Positions 36,116-45,175 of a DNA stretch of 64,000 bases are shown here, one piece after another; position 1 is the stretch's first letter, and each line of letters begins with the position of its first letter. Position numbers and translations under genes: made by a program. This stretch comes from UBA4582 sp038106185 (lineage in GTDB: Bacteria; Pseudomonadota; Gammaproteobacteria; Pseudomonadales; Azotimanducaceae), in NCBI GenBank assembly GCA_038106185.1, contig JAYODE010000018.1, positions 1-64,000 on the forward strand, read 5' to 3'. A model generated the notes under the pieces. It saw nothing but the letters and a program-made list of their open reading frames with translations, made no database searches and was not told the DNA's origin.

Positions 36116-37033
36116 ATGAGTTTTTGGGGGCAGTTCGACGACTTTGATCCGCTAAAGGGGCGTGTCTCCAACTACCCTTTCGACATCCTCCCGAGCATTG
36201 CTTTCCGGGCTCGCGCTCTACTCCTCCGTCGCGACCGCGAAGAAGTTGTCTCTGCGGCAGAGATTGTTGATGGGATTATTGAGGACTTTTTTAGGCGAGA
36301 GTTAAACGGGTTTATAGAAGACCAAATTGATAATGATGGTTGGGCAAAAGAATATCTGATCGAAGTGAAGGCGGCAGGGGGGGATATTGCAACATACGTC
36401 GAAAACGACTTGCCTCAGCATGCCGGTGCCAACGACCACATAGAGTTCTCCGATGGGGACAATACATCTGAAGTCGAGGCTTTGAAAATCTGCATAGATG
36501 ATTACGACATTGAGGATGAGTGGTTTAAAGAAGCAACGCAATCTGAACTCTTTGCGGTGCTTGCTCTCTGGCTGCTCGCAGATAGTTTGCAATGGGCGCG
36601 AAGCAACACTCGATACGATGCTCAACTGGCTCGCAGAACTAGTAACGGGAGTTTCATTTTAGCTGGGGCGGCGGCCATTAAGGCGATGGAGGCCGTCTGC
36701 CATGCTGAGCTTTTAGAAGCGTTAGAGAAAACATCCGAAGAAACTCGGAACCTGCGGTCAAGATTGAAACAATCTAATTCAGATATAGAAAAGAAAACCG
36801 ACCAAAAAGCTGCGGAACGAAGGTCTGAAAATGCCCGCGCTGCCGCGGCGGTGCGCCATGAGGAGAATGCTGCCTTAAAGCAAGAAGCCCTGGCACACTA
36901 CGAGATGCATAAACATCAATACAACAGTGTTCAGGATGCAGCTCGTAAGATCGCCGACAAAATTGTTCCAGTCAAGTCGAGAACTGTTGCCCGCTGGATC
37001 AGTGCAAACAATAAAAATCAGCTTGGAGCCTGA
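36116..37033 (+). CDS. Hypothetical element protein with C-terminal coiled coil and HTH-like tail
   Basis: 305 residues, ATG preceded by GAGGAG. I do not recognise the family. The N-terminal half is acidic and helical (EEVVSAAEIVDGIIEDFFRR; DYDIEDEWFKEATQSELF). Residues about 195-265 are charged heptad-like helix (EALEKTSEETRNLRSRLKQ, then a run rich in Lys, Glu, Ala). The last 40 residues (YNSVQDAARKIADKIVPVKS, RTVARWIS) look like a small helix-turn-helix. It sits between integrase and AlpA, where accessory regulators are common in such elements. A DNA-binding regulator is my inference. Confidence 0.6.
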   Translation: MSFWGQFDDFDPLKGRVSNYPFDILPSIAFRARALLLRRDREEVVSAAEIVDGIIEDFFRRELNGFIEDQIDNDGWAKEYLIEVKAAGGDIATYVENDLPQHAGANDHIEFSDGDNTSEVEALKICIDDYDIEDEWFKEATQSELFAVLALWLLADSLQWARSNTRYDAQLARRTSNGSFILAGAAAIKAMEAVCHAELLEALEKTSEETRNLRSRLKQSNSDIEKKTDQKAAERRSENARAAAAVRHEENAALKQEALAHYEMHKHQYNSVQDAARKIADKIVPVKSRTVARWISANNKNQLGA

Positions 37034-37147
37034 GTTTACAGTCTGCGCGCACAGTGTATCCCCCCTGCTAGCTGAAGGCATTTCGCCTCTTCGCTAAGCT
37101 TGGTTACATCCCTAGCCATGTTCAACGACGCCTCAGGAGGCTCAAAC

Positions 37148-37366
37148 ATGGCTACAGCAATTCTAAGACTTCCTACAGTAAAAGCGCGCACGGGTCTTTC
37201 CCGTTCCACAATTTACTTACGCATCTCTGAAAAACTTTTCCCGAAACCAGTGTCGTTAGGCGGTCGTGCCGTCGGCTGGGTCGAATCGGAGATCGACGAT
37301 TGGCTAGCTCAGCAGATCGATTCCAGCCGCCCAGGGCACACTATACCCCGGGAGGTTTCTCAATGA
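37148..37366 (+). CDS. AlpA family transcriptional regulator/excisionase-like protein
   Basis: 72 residues from ATG 37148, fixed by an AGGAGG at 37135-37140. The sequence ILRLPTVKARTGLSRSTIYL, then FPKPVSLGGRAVGWVESEI and DDWLAQQI is the classic AlpA/MerR-like winged-helix: helix-turn-helix, wing with G-x-R-x-V-x-W, and the D-W-L helix. AlpA proteins regulate integrase or excision in P4-like elements. Its stop overlaps the next gene's start (ATGA at 37363). Confidence 0.9.
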   Translation: MATAILRLPTVKARTGLSRSTIYLRISEKLFPKPVSLGGRAVGWVESEIDDWLAQQIDSSRPGHTIPREVSQ

Positions 37367-37872
37367 GCAAATTCACCTTTGGCAAGTCTTCATCGACCAC
37401 TCAGTCACCGATCACCATTCAGGACGGTCTCCATGTCGCTGTAGTGGTTCAGGTAGCCCATATCGGCCTGCAGTTGGCGTTCGACAGAAACAAAGAGCCT
37501 GAGGGCCAAATGGCCGTAGCCTTTGAGGTTGCTTCAGGTGAACTGATAGCTAAGCGCATGAAGTTCTCGGACCACCCATCCAGTGGCTGCTTCGCTCTGT
37601 TCAATTCAGCGTTCCCTATTCACGACGAATCAGCCAATGAAGCGTTAGGGCTGACCGATTTGCTCGGTAAGTCGGTATTGATCGAGGTGGAAGTACATGA
37701 CGCCAAGTGGCCGCGCGTCACCGGGATATTGTGTTTAGAGAATGGGTTTGAACCGATTAAACCGATGACCGAGATGTTGGAATTTGATGCCGAAGAGATG
37801 GATCGTGATGTCTATCTCAAGTTGCACCGCGACATCAAGGGCTGGGTTTCAAAACGGGTCCGCCACTCCTAA
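37363..37872 (+). CDS. Hypothetical element protein between alpA and primase
   Basis: 169 residues, start ATG overlapping the alpA stop by 4 bp (ATGA), so probably translationally coupled. Family not recognised. The central part is beta-rich (GLHVAVVVQVAHIGLQLAFD; GQMAVAFEVASGELIAKRMK; SVLIEVEVHDAKWPRVTGIL) with an acidic segment near the end (FDAEEMDRDVYLKL). A beta-barrel-like core beside a primase-helicase and polymerase suggests a nucleic-acid-binding or replication accessory protein, similar in context to phage single-strand-binding proteins. That role is inferred from context only. Confidence 0.6.
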   Translation: MSKFTFGKSSSTTQSPITIQDGLHVAVVVQVAHIGLQLAFDRNKEPEGQMAVAFEVASGELIAKRMKFSDHPSSGCFALFNSAFPIHDESANEALGLTDLLGKSVLIEVEVHDAKWPRVTGILCLENGFEPIKPMTEMLEFDAEEMDRDVYLKLHRDIKGWVSKRVRHS

Positions 37873-37924
37873 ACATTTGGGGGCGTGGTTTGGAATCAGC
37901 CCCTGCACACAAAAGGAATACATC

Positions 37925-40465
37925 ATGAAGAGCAAAACTTTTAATAAAGGAAGGTCTCGCGTTAATAGTCAACTGCTATCTAACGGCGAGGCTGTTCTTA
38001 GGGCTTGGTTGGAAGGCGAGAGACAGGGCGAGCATTTCGTTGCGATTAACCCGTGTCGAGATGACAAAAACCTTGGGTCATTCAAGGTAACTCTGGCCAC
38101 GGGCTTTTGGAAGGACTACGCAGTCGAGGGTTTTTCAGGACCTGATTTGGTTAGCCTGTATATGGTGCTAAATGAGCTGGACGAACATGCTGCAGTGACC
38201 GCGCTGGAGGAAACGCTTCGCCAGTCGAGACCTATAACCACACATACATCAACAAAGTCGGTAAGCAAGACCGTCAAACCGGATGTTCTGTCGACTCCGG
38301 CGCCGAACGACTGTCACCTACCACCCGATATTCACCCTGAGCTCGGTGTTCCTGCCATGTCATGGGAATACCTGACTGCTGATGGCCGGGTTGCTTTCAT
38401 CGTCTATCGTTTCGACACCCACCAAGGGAAGGAAACACGCTCTGTGTCTTACAACCCTGAAGCACAGGACTGGCAGTGGCGGCTGCCAGGTTCACCGCTG
38501 CCGGTATATCACCTTGACCAGATCTTACGCGACAAGAGCGCTGCGATAGTTGTCGTCGAGGGCGAGAAGGCTGTAGACGCTGCCAGCAAACATTTTTCAG
38601 GCTCTATCTGCACTACCTCGGCAAGCGGCAGCAGTAACGCGCTGAAATCGGATTGGTCACCGCTCTATGGGCGAGTTACGACGTTGATACCTGACGCTGA
38701 TGAGCCAGGCACCAAGTACGCGATGACAATCGCGGCTGAATTATTGGTCAACGGGTCAGAGGTGTTCATCATCGACACACTGGCATTAGGCTGGACTGAC
38801 GGTGAGGACGTTGCAGACCACGCTGATCTGACGCAGGAATGGTTGACAGAGCAGCGCATCCCAGTCCGTGAGTGGGCTGGGATGAATGGCATGGACGATC
38901 TGATCATCGAGGCCGCAGCCCGCCTGTCGCCCTTGGATTACGATCGATGCAAAGGCAGGCTCGTCGATTTACTGGGGGGAGTGAGTAAACGTACTGTGGA
39001 CAGCGGGGTCAATAAAGCCCGTAAGGCTTTAGATCAAGCCCGCGATGATGGGCCTGAGCAAGGAGGTCTGTTTAGCGGCGAGGAACCGTGGCCGGAAGCG
39101 GTTGATGGTAGGGTGCTGGTGACTGAGATCCAATCCATCATCCGAAATCACGTTATCCTTTCGGCGCAGGAGTCCATGGCTGTGGCGCTTTGGATCGTGC
39201 TGACCTATGTCTTCAGGGCGTTCCGAATCTGTCCCAGGCTGCTGGTTTCGTCGCCCGAGAAGCGCTGCGGCAAGACGACGTTATTGGAAACGATTCAGGC
39301 AATGTGTTTTAGGGGGCTTGCGGCTGCAAATATTTCAGCTGCGTCGCTGTATCGGGGGCTAGAGGCCTGGTCACCCACTTTGTTGATAGATGAAGCCGAC
39401 ACATTCCTGCAGGGTAATGATGAGCTGCGTGGAATTCTCAACTCAGGTCACACAAAATCTACTGCATTTGTCATTCGAACCGTGGGCGATGAACACGAGC
39501 CGAAGTTGTTTCCAACGTTTGCACCGATCGCTATAGGGATGATTAAGCGACCGCCGGACACGCTGTTGGATCGATCGGTAGTTGTTCGCATGCAACGCAA
39601 GTTGGGCGCCGATCAGGTCACACCACTGCCGCTCGAGGCAGAAAATGAATATTCGGACATTCGTCAAAAGTGCCTCCGCTGGGCCGAGGATAACGTGGCA
39701 GATTTAAAAGGTGACCGAGATCTGACGCCGGAGGAAATCAGCAACGACCGGGCACGGGACAACTGGATACCTTTGGCCGCAATCGCGCTGCGCTGTGGAC
39801 TGCTTGACGACGCGCAAGCCGCCTGCCGACAGCTGACCATCAAGGAGGATGATAGCCTGACGGTGGAGCTATTGGCGGACATCCAGCAGCTCTTCCGCGA
39901 TGAGGGCAAAGACAAATTGCCGTCGAAGGTTCTGGTGAAGATGTTGACTGCCATGGAGGAGCGTCCATGGTCAGAATACAACCGAGATAAACCTCTCACC
40001 CAGAACAGACTCGCTCAACTGCTCAAGGACTTTGATGTTTACACCCACCAATCCAAGGTGGGCGCCAAGAACTTGAAGCACTACTTTCTTGCGGATCTCA
40101 GGCCCCTTTTTGAAAGGTACCTTAGAAAAGAATTTGCGAACACTACCCCTGAATCAACCGCTAAACCGCTACCTGAGGCCGGAAACCTAGATCTACCGCG
40201 GCCTGTGATGGTAGCGGGTGAGGTAGCGGTAGCGGCTGTTAACGTCGATTCGGCGACAACCACAGTATCAACAAAGCACTCTGCGGTCGGTGTCACTGGG
40301 GAGGTAGCGGATGACGAGACGCTACCGCTACCCGTCCAATCGGTTGGAGGCCCTACAAATCAAGCGATTACCGATGGTAGCGAGGTAGCGGCTGAAACAG
40401 AAGCGGTGACACATAGTTATGCGCAATCTGCCAACCAGGGAGGGCATGGCCATGATGAGCTATGA
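37925..40465 (+). CDS. Toprim primase fused to DUF3631-type helicase
   Basis: 846 residues from ATG 37925, with AAAGGA 6 nt upstream. Residues about 20-80 hold a primase-like substrate segment (INPCRDDKNLGSFKV). Residues about 205-280 are a Toprim domain: acidic E in IVVVEGEKAVDAA and D-x-D in TLIPDADEPG. The helicase part has Walker A LLVSSPEKRCGKTT (near 440) and Walker B TLLIDEADTF (near 485), then GHTKSTAFVIRTVGD and a DUF3631-like tail (IPLAAIALRCG; RPWSEYNRDKPLTQNRLAQL). It would unwind and prime element DNA. The last 100 residues are low complexity (GEVAV, GEVAD, SEVAA) and overlie the octamer cluster at 40166-40391. The downstream polymerase gene overlaps its end. Confidence 0.88.
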   Translation: MKSKTFNKGRSRVNSQLLSNGEAVLRAWLEGERQGEHFVAINPCRDDKNLGSFKVTLATGFWKDYAVEGFSGPDLVSLYMVLNELDEHAAVTALEETLRQSRPITTHTSTKSVSKTVKPDVLSTPAPNDCHLPPDIHPELGVPAMSWEYLTADGRVAFIVYRFDTHQGKETRSVSYNPEAQDWQWRLPGSPLPVYHLDQILRDKSAAIVVVEGEKAVDAASKHFSGSICTTSASGSSNALKSDWSPLYGRVTTLIPDADEPGTKYAMTIAAELLVNGSEVFIIDTLALGWTDGEDVADHADLTQEWLTEQRIPVREWAGMNGMDDLIIEAAARLSPLDYDRCKGRLVDLLGGVSKRTVDSGVNKARKALDQARDDGPEQGGLFSGEEPWPEAVDGRVLVTEIQSIIRNHVILSAQESMAVALWIVLTYVFRAFRICPRLLVSSPEKRCGKTTLLETIQAMCFRGLAAANISAASLYRGLEAWSPTLLIDEADTFLQGNDELRGILNSGHTKSTAFVIRTVGDEHEPKLFPTFAPIAIGMIKRPPDTLLDRSVVVRMQRKLGADQVTPLPLEAENEYSDIRQKCLRWAEDNVADLKGDRDLTPEEISNDRARDNWIPLAAIALRCGLLDDAQAACRQLTIKEDDSLTVELLADIQQLFRDEGKDKLPSKVLVKMLTAMEERPWSEYNRDKPLTQNRLAQLLKDFDVYTHQSKVGAKNLKHYFLADLRPLFERYLRKEFANTTPESTAKPLPEAGNLDLPRPVMVAGEVAVAAVNVDSATTTVSTKHSAVGVTGEVADDETLPLPVQSVGGPTNQAITDGSEVAAETEAVTHSYAQSANQGGHGHDEL
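40166..40391. repeat. GGTAGCGG octamer cluster (candidate iterons)
   Basis: Exact GGTAGCGG at 40210, 40222, 40228, 40303 and 40384; exact CCGCTACC (reverse) at 40166 and 40325; 7-of-8 matches at 40320 and 40376. Nine sites in 226 bp in both orientations, within the 3' end of the primase-helicase gene. Replication proteins of P4-like elements bind short iterons at their origins, so an origin or regulatory site here is plausible. Confidence 0.6.
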
Positions 40466-42419
40466 GGATTGGTTGGAACAGCGGCGCCTTGATCCGAACA
40501 ACGAAGAGGTCATGCGCGTCAGCAAACTCAAAAATATTTGGCAGGCGGAGGGCAAGGCTCGAAACCTGCGTGAGTGGCTGGCGGATCGTGTGACGCTGCA
40601 CACGGTCGATAACCTCGAGCTTGCCCGTCCGGTGGCCATCAAGCTTGCCGCTTGCGACATGCTGGGGCTGGACATAGAGACCGCCAAGACAGACCCCTGT
40701 CACCCCCAGAGCGGTCTGAATCCAAAGCTGAGTCGCATACGCTTGATTCAATACTGCGACGGGACCGACTGTTACATTTTTGATCAGTTTAAGATCAATA
40801 GTCTGGATTGGATTCAGCCGCTGCTGTCGGTCAAGACCGTGGCCCATAACGCGCTGTTTGAGGCCGGGCACTTCATGCAGCAGGGCATGGTTTTTAGTAA
40901 TCTGCACGACAGCATGTTGATGGGGCGTGTATTCTTCAACGAAAACAGGGCGCTCAAGGACTTGGCCGAAGAGTGCCTTGACTTGGGTCTGGACAAGACC
41001 TTGCAGGTGTCAGACTGGGCGCGCCCTAAGCTATTGCGGGAACAACTTGAATACGCAGCGGCTGATGCCGTAGTGGCCTTCGAGTTGGCTAATGTTTTTG
41101 ATCAGTGGTTCGCTGAGAATGTACCCCACTACAGAGGAGCATATACGTTTCTCTGCAGTCTGATATACCCGTTGTCCCGTCAGATCAGCAAAGGGGTGCC
41201 GTTTGACGTTGAGTGCCACAACAGAATCATTACTGACTGGGAGCAGGCGCGGGACGACGCCCTCGGGCAGATTAACATCGACAACCCTAACAGCGCCCAG
41301 CAGAAGCAGGCATGGCTCACGCAGGCCCTTAGTGACGACGAGTTGCTGGACTGGCCGTTGACTGACAACGGCAACCTGTCGACTGCGCGTGAGGCGCTGG
41401 AGAACGCGAGCCATATCCCTGCCGCCAAACCTTTGGCAGAGTACACGAGGATCACCAGTCGCCTGAGTAACTTTGGACTGAAGGTGCAAGCGCAGTTGAT
41501 TGACGGGCGCCTTTACCCCGGGTACCAGATCGCGGGCATGGTGACGGGCAGATTCGGCTGTCGGAACCCCAACATGCAGAACATGCCTCGGTCGGGCTTC
41601 AAACGCTGTTTCAGTGCGCCAGAGGGCTTCGTCTTCGTCACGGGTGACTTGTCACAGGTTGAGTTGCGGGTTGCGGGAATCCTGTCAGGAGATGATGTGA
41701 TCAATGCTGCTTATAGTAATGGTGAGGATCTGCATCGCAGCATGGCTGCCCGGATGTCAGGTAAGGCACCTGGAGACGTCACCAAGGCTGAACGGACGGC
41801 AGCAAAGGCCGTCAACTTCGGACTGCTGTTCGGCGCGGGTGCAGCCACATTGCAGCGGCAAGCGGTCAGCAGTTACGGCGTCGCTATGTCGCTGGAAGAG
41901 GCTGAGGACTACCGTCAGCTATTCTTCGAAACATATCCTCAGTTCCGTGAGTGGCAGCAGGATATTGTTAAAACTACCAACTTGCACGAGTCATCTAAAA
42001 GCAATCTGATCAAGCTCACCCGTCATTACGACGAGGATGTCTACACGCACGCGATGAACTACCCGATCCAATCGTCTGCCTGGGAGGTGCTCGCACTAGC
42101 GATTCTGTATGTCGACAAACATGCCGGAGAGGGTATCCACATCAGTCACCATGTCTACGATGAACTGACGTTATTGGCACCGGAACCCAAGGCAATCGAG
42201 GCTGCACATCTGCTGCGGGATGCCTTCTACCACGGATTTCGCACCTGTTTCCCGGGTGCTCCTGACTGGAATCTGGTTGAGATTGGCGTAGGAAAGACCT
42301 GGGAAGAGGCGGGGTCAGAGGAGGCAATATTGCTCCTGGAAGAATCAGAGCGCGCGATGGAGATAAAAACGTTATATATCAAAGAGATAAGTATGTCTTC
42401 CGGTGCTAGCGGGGTATAA
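40452..42419 (+). CDS. DNA polymerase I-like protein (3'-5' exonuclease and family A polymerase)
   Basis: 655 residues from ATG 40452 (ATG 40446 and 40455 also possible; GGGAGGG precedes them), overlapping the primase gene by 14 bp. There is no 5'-3' FEN domain. The exonuclease has D-x-E in GLDIETAKTD (near 76), HNALFEAGHF and Y-x-x-x-D in YAAADAVV. The polymerase has TGRFGCRNPNMQNMPR, motif A GDLSQVELRVAGI (near 400), motif B KAVNFGLLFGAG (near 455) and motif C HHVYDELTLL (near 567). Motif C has Tyr where E. coli Pol I has His, and motif B has Phe at the Tyr766 position; both metal-binding Asp are kept. It would copy the element, so the element may replicate itself. Confidence 0.92.
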   Translation: MMSYEDWLEQRRLDPNNEEVMRVSKLKNIWQAEGKARNLREWLADRVTLHTVDNLELARPVAIKLAACDMLGLDIETAKTDPCHPQSGLNPKLSRIRLIQYCDGTDCYIFDQFKINSLDWIQPLLSVKTVAHNALFEAGHFMQQGMVFSNLHDSMLMGRVFFNENRALKDLAEECLDLGLDKTLQVSDWARPKLLREQLEYAAADAVVAFELANVFDQWFAENVPHYRGAYTFLCSLIYPLSRQISKGVPFDVECHNRIITDWEQARDDALGQINIDNPNSAQQKQAWLTQALSDDELLDWPLTDNGNLSTAREALENASHIPAAKPLAEYTRITSRLSNFGLKVQAQLIDGRLYPGYQIAGMVTGRFGCRNPNMQNMPRSGFKRCFSAPEGFVFVTGDLSQVELRVAGILSGDDVINAAYSNGEDLHRSMAARMSGKAPGDVTKAERTAAKAVNFGLLFGAGAATLQRQAVSSYGVAMSLEEAEDYRQLFFETYPQFREWQQDIVKTTNLHESSKSNLIKLTRHYDEDVYTHAMNYPIQSSAWEVLALAILYVDKHAGEGIHISHHVYDELTLLAPEPKAIEAAHLLRDAFYHGFRTCFPGAPDWNLVEIGVGKTWEEAGSEEAILLLEESERAMEIKTLYIKEISMSSGASGV

Positions 42420-43272
42420 TTACGGTATGTTTTCTACACGTCACGGGAATAACATGACCTCTAAAGCACAAGTACTCGCCAACCAGCAGAACGCTCAGAA
42501 ATCAACCGGCCCTAAGAGTCTTGATGGTAAACAGAAAGTCGGTAGCAACCGCATCACCCACGGCATCCTATCAACCAAGTTGCTGCTGGCGGGTGAGGAT
42601 ATCCAGGACTACCAAGCCTTGCTGGGTGACCTGCAGGTGCAGTTACGGCCCGTAGGTGTTCTGGAGCTGAGCCTAGTCGAGAAGGTCGCGGTCATCCTGT
42701 GGCGCCAGCGCCGTCTGGTTGGTGCTGAAACTGCCGTTGTCGAGCTGGTGATGACCCCCCAACGAATTGCCAGCGAGGTGAGCTCTTGCATGGGCTTGTC
42801 GGGGTTCATTGGTGACAAGATCGAACCTGAAGACCTACAACCGTTCACGCAAGAGCAATCTGAGCTGTTAGATCAATGCAGGGCCATGATAAGTGAATAT
42901 GACGAGTCCGACTCACTGACCCTGCGCAACCTGAGCAAGGCCGCCCCGTTAATTTACGACCAGTTGACTCAAGATGCCGAGGCGGATAGCGAAACCATCA
43001 AGGAGCACCTGGCAGAGACTGGTCTTGAGCAGTACATACAGGACCTAATGGACTGGTGTTACGGTCACGTCCATAAGCTCGAAACCCAAGAGGCACGCCA
43101 ACCCACCGTCCTCAAGCTTGCGGCGCAGGCCAAGGACAAGCTTGCCGTGCCCTGGCAGAAACTGAATGTGCTCTCGAAATACCAGACGACCCTCGATAAT
43201 CAGCTATTTAAGGCCATTAAGGCGCTCAGGGATGAGCAGAACTGGCGGATGAGTTTGATGGATGTTGTTTAA
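42403..43272 (+). CDS. Hypothetical protein with NAQKSTGP/G-K/H-G motif
   Basis: 289 residues from an ATG at 42403 overlapping the polymerase end; ATG 42454 with GGGA upstream gives 272 residues and is equally likely. The N-terminus (ANQQNAQKSTGPKSLDGKQK, then NRITHGILS) matches a motif seen at the start of many uncharacterised bacterial proteins. The rest is alpha-helical (LELSLVEKVAVILWRQRRLV; DQLTQDAEADSETIKEHLAE; LSKYQTTLDNQLFKAIKALR), rich in Glu, Leu and Gln. Function unknown. It ends the element's replication block. Confidence 0.65.
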   Translation: MLAGYNYGMFSTRHGNNMTSKAQVLANQQNAQKSTGPKSLDGKQKVGSNRITHGILSTKLLLAGEDIQDYQALLGDLQVQLRPVGVLELSLVEKVAVILWRQRRLVGAETAVVELVMTPQRIASEVSSCMGLSGFIGDKIEPEDLQPFTQEQSELLDQCRAMISEYDESDSLTLRNLSKAAPLIYDQLTQDAEADSETIKEHLAETGLEQYIQDLMDWCYGHVHKLETQEARQPTVLKLAAQAKDKLAVPWQKLNVLSKYQTTLDNQLFKAIKALRDEQNWRMSLMDVV

Positions 43273-43423
43273 GATTGTGGCCGGAGCCGGTGCAAAGATG
43301 GGTTTGAATCGTGAAATGCACGAGCTTTTCTAATAATACCAAAATGATCAGGGGCGGGGGCTCCCTAGATTCGACGAATGCACACCTGACCAAGTATATT
43401 GTGAATCGCCTCCAGCGGACCCT

Positions 43424-44513
43424 GTAAATATTTCTGTGTAACTGCAGTGGCTAAATATGATCTGTCAGACGTTCTTCGAACATGATCATAAATCTATTCA
43501 GGGCAAGCTTCCAATTTCGGATGGGCATTGTCCACTTTTTTGATGCCGCTTGGATCGCCAGATAAATCACTTTTTTGGCAGATTCATCGGTCGGGAACAG
43601 CTTTCTCTTCTTAATAGCCTTGCTTATGACGCTGTTGAGCGACTCTATGGCATTGGTGGTGTAGATCGCCTTGCGGATATCCTCCGGGTAGCTGAACAGG
43701 GTATTGAGGTTGTGCCAATGGGCCTGCCAGGAACGACTGATCTGTGGATATTTTTCATCCCAGCGTGCAGCAAACTGTTCCAGGGCCAGCAGGGCTTCTT
43801 CCTCTGTCGCAGACTGGTAGATCAGCTTAAGGTCTGAAGTTACTGCCTTGTACTCCTTCCAGGGCACATACTTCACTGAGTTTCTAACCATGTGGACTAT
43901 GCACAGCTGGATCTGCGTCGCGGGGAATGCTGAACTGATAGCGTCAGGAAAGCCCTTCAGGCCATCGACACAGGCGATCAGGATGTCTTTGACGCCACGG
44001 TTCTGACAGTGGCCGAGACTGCCACTCTACGACCTGCTCCAGGACTGCATCGGTAACCTTGGAAATCAGCGCGGCAGAAACGTCAGCGCCATACATTTCC
44101 TTGAAGGTCGTGACAATTTCCCGTGTTGACATGCCCTGGGCATAAAGAAACAGGATCTTGTCATCCATGGAGGTAAAGCGGCGCTGATGCTTCTTGACCA
44201 ACTGTGGCTCAAAGGTTCCAGACCGGTCCCGTGGAGTATCTAACTCGAAAGGGCCGGCAGTGCTCTTGACCGTCTTGCTGGTCGTGCCGTTTTTGCGGTT
44301 CGGCGTAACTTCATCGGCCAGATGGGAATCCAACTCGGCTTCCAGTGCTGCCTCGGTAAGCTGCTTGATCAGCGGGGTCAGGACACCATCCTTCCCGGTG
44401 ATCGCTTTACCTGATTGCAGGGCTTTCAGGGCTTTGTCAAAATCAAACTCTTTGCTCATAGGTCAATCCTCTCATAGTGAGATTAATGGATTGACACAGA
44501 ATTTCTAACACTC
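43424..44513 (-). mobile_element. IS256-family insertion sequence, defective
   Basis: Ends inferred from a loose terminal inverted repeat: left CTGTAAATATTTCTGTGT, right (reverse complement) GTGTTAGAAATTCTGTGT. The element is about 1.09 kb, shorter than usual because the transposase has an internal deletion. No certain target duplication was found, so ends are approximate. Confidence 0.65.
43451..44459 (-). pseudogene. IS256-family transposase with internal deletion and frameshift
   Basis: Two frames on the minus strand. The first (44459 to about 44015) carries the N-terminal region: KDGVLTPLIKQLTEAALEAE, ADEVTPNRKNGTTSK, LDTPRDRSGTFEPQLVKK, FLYAQGMSTREI, YGADVSAALISKVTDAVLE. The second (about 44010 to 43451) continues NRGVKDILIACVDGLKGFPD, then VPWKEYKAVTSDLKLIY and AIESLNSVISKAIKKRKLF. 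At the junction, WQSRPL jumps to QNRGVKDI, skipping roughly 50-60 codons that normally contain the first catalytic Asp (YLDA region). Second Asp (CVDG) and Glu (AIESLN) remain. The transposase cannot be active; the copy is a fossil within the element. Confidence 0.9.
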
Positions 44514-44573
44514 CCATAGTTGTCTGGAAAAGTGGGGCCACCTCAATTGCTTCGAGCAATCGGGGCGTCGTCT

Positions 44574-45032
44574 CTAATTCAATTCAGCATCTAAGTTTAC
44601 CTGGAGCCGGTTCAATAGGGTATATAGGTGCTTTTCTTCATTCTTTGTCATACCGCGTGTAGCAATCTTTCTAAGGTCTTCAACATTATCTCTTAAAGGT
44701 TCCATGAGAGGATCAACTTTTGATGTCAAAAATATTCGCTTTACCCGTCGATCTATGGGGTCTGCCTTTCGAGCAACCCATTTACCTACTTCCAGCTTGT
44801 CAATTATCTTTCCCAGAGGTGGTGTCGCCATCGTCAGTTCATTGGCTAACTGGGTTTGTGTCCTACCATCTTCTGAGTACAGTGCCTTAAGTACCTGCCA
44901 TTGAGCGCGTGTTAATCCAAGATGCTTTACACGCCGGTTAAATAATTTTGAAAAAGCAAGGCTTAGCTCATGGACCTGCACGGCTAGTTGGGTCTCGTTG
45001 GGTTTTTTCTTCTTTAGTGTGTTCACTAGCAT
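44574..45032 (-). CDS. MarR family transcriptional regulator
   Basis: 152 residues, winged-helix dimer type. Recognition region: LGLTRAQWQVLKALYSEDGR, TQTQLANELTMATPPLGKII, and wing motif D-R-R in DPIDRRVKRIFLTSK. Length is typical. Divergently transcribed from the thioesterase/RND operon across 143 bp that contain a 20-bp palindrome (45098-45117), the likely operator. MarR proteins usually repress a neighbouring efflux or catabolic operon and release DNA on binding an aromatic or lipophilic ligand, so control of the adjacent pump is a good inference. Confidence 0.92.
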   Translation of the reverse strand: MLVNTLKKKKPNETQLAVQVHELSLAFSKLFNRRVKHLGLTRAQWQVLKALYSEDGRTQTQLANELTMATPPLGKIIDKLEVGKWVARKADPIDRRVKRIFLTSKVDPLMEPLRDNVEDLRKIATRGMTKNEEKHLYTLLNRLQVNLDAELN

Positions 45033-45097
45033 CCCTTCTGTATTAATTTTGTGCTTCGGCCGTCTTTGACAACTGTCTTGTAAAAGAAGACTTGATT

Positions 45098-45117
45098 ATA
45101 ATAATCATAGTTATTAT
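45098..45117. promoter_or_regulatory. Palindromic operator, probably for the MarR regulator
   Basis: ATAATAA-TCATAG-TTATTAT: perfect 7-bp arms, 6-bp spacer. It lies between divergent genes and immediately upstream of a consensus -10 box. Confidence 0.6.
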
Positions 45118-45124
45118 CTTAAAG

Positions 45125-45130
45125 TATAAT
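45125..45130 (+). promoter_or_regulatory. Consensus -10 box (TATAAT) of the thioesterase/RND operon
   Basis: TATAAT 45 bp upstream of the first start codon. The -35 region at the right distance (TAATCA, 45102-45107) is weak and falls inside the palindrome, as expected for a repressor-covered promoter. Confidence 0.55.
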
Positions 45131-45175
45131 AGCTAATAAGCTCAACATAGAAGTGCTAATGCAGGTCTACCAAAC

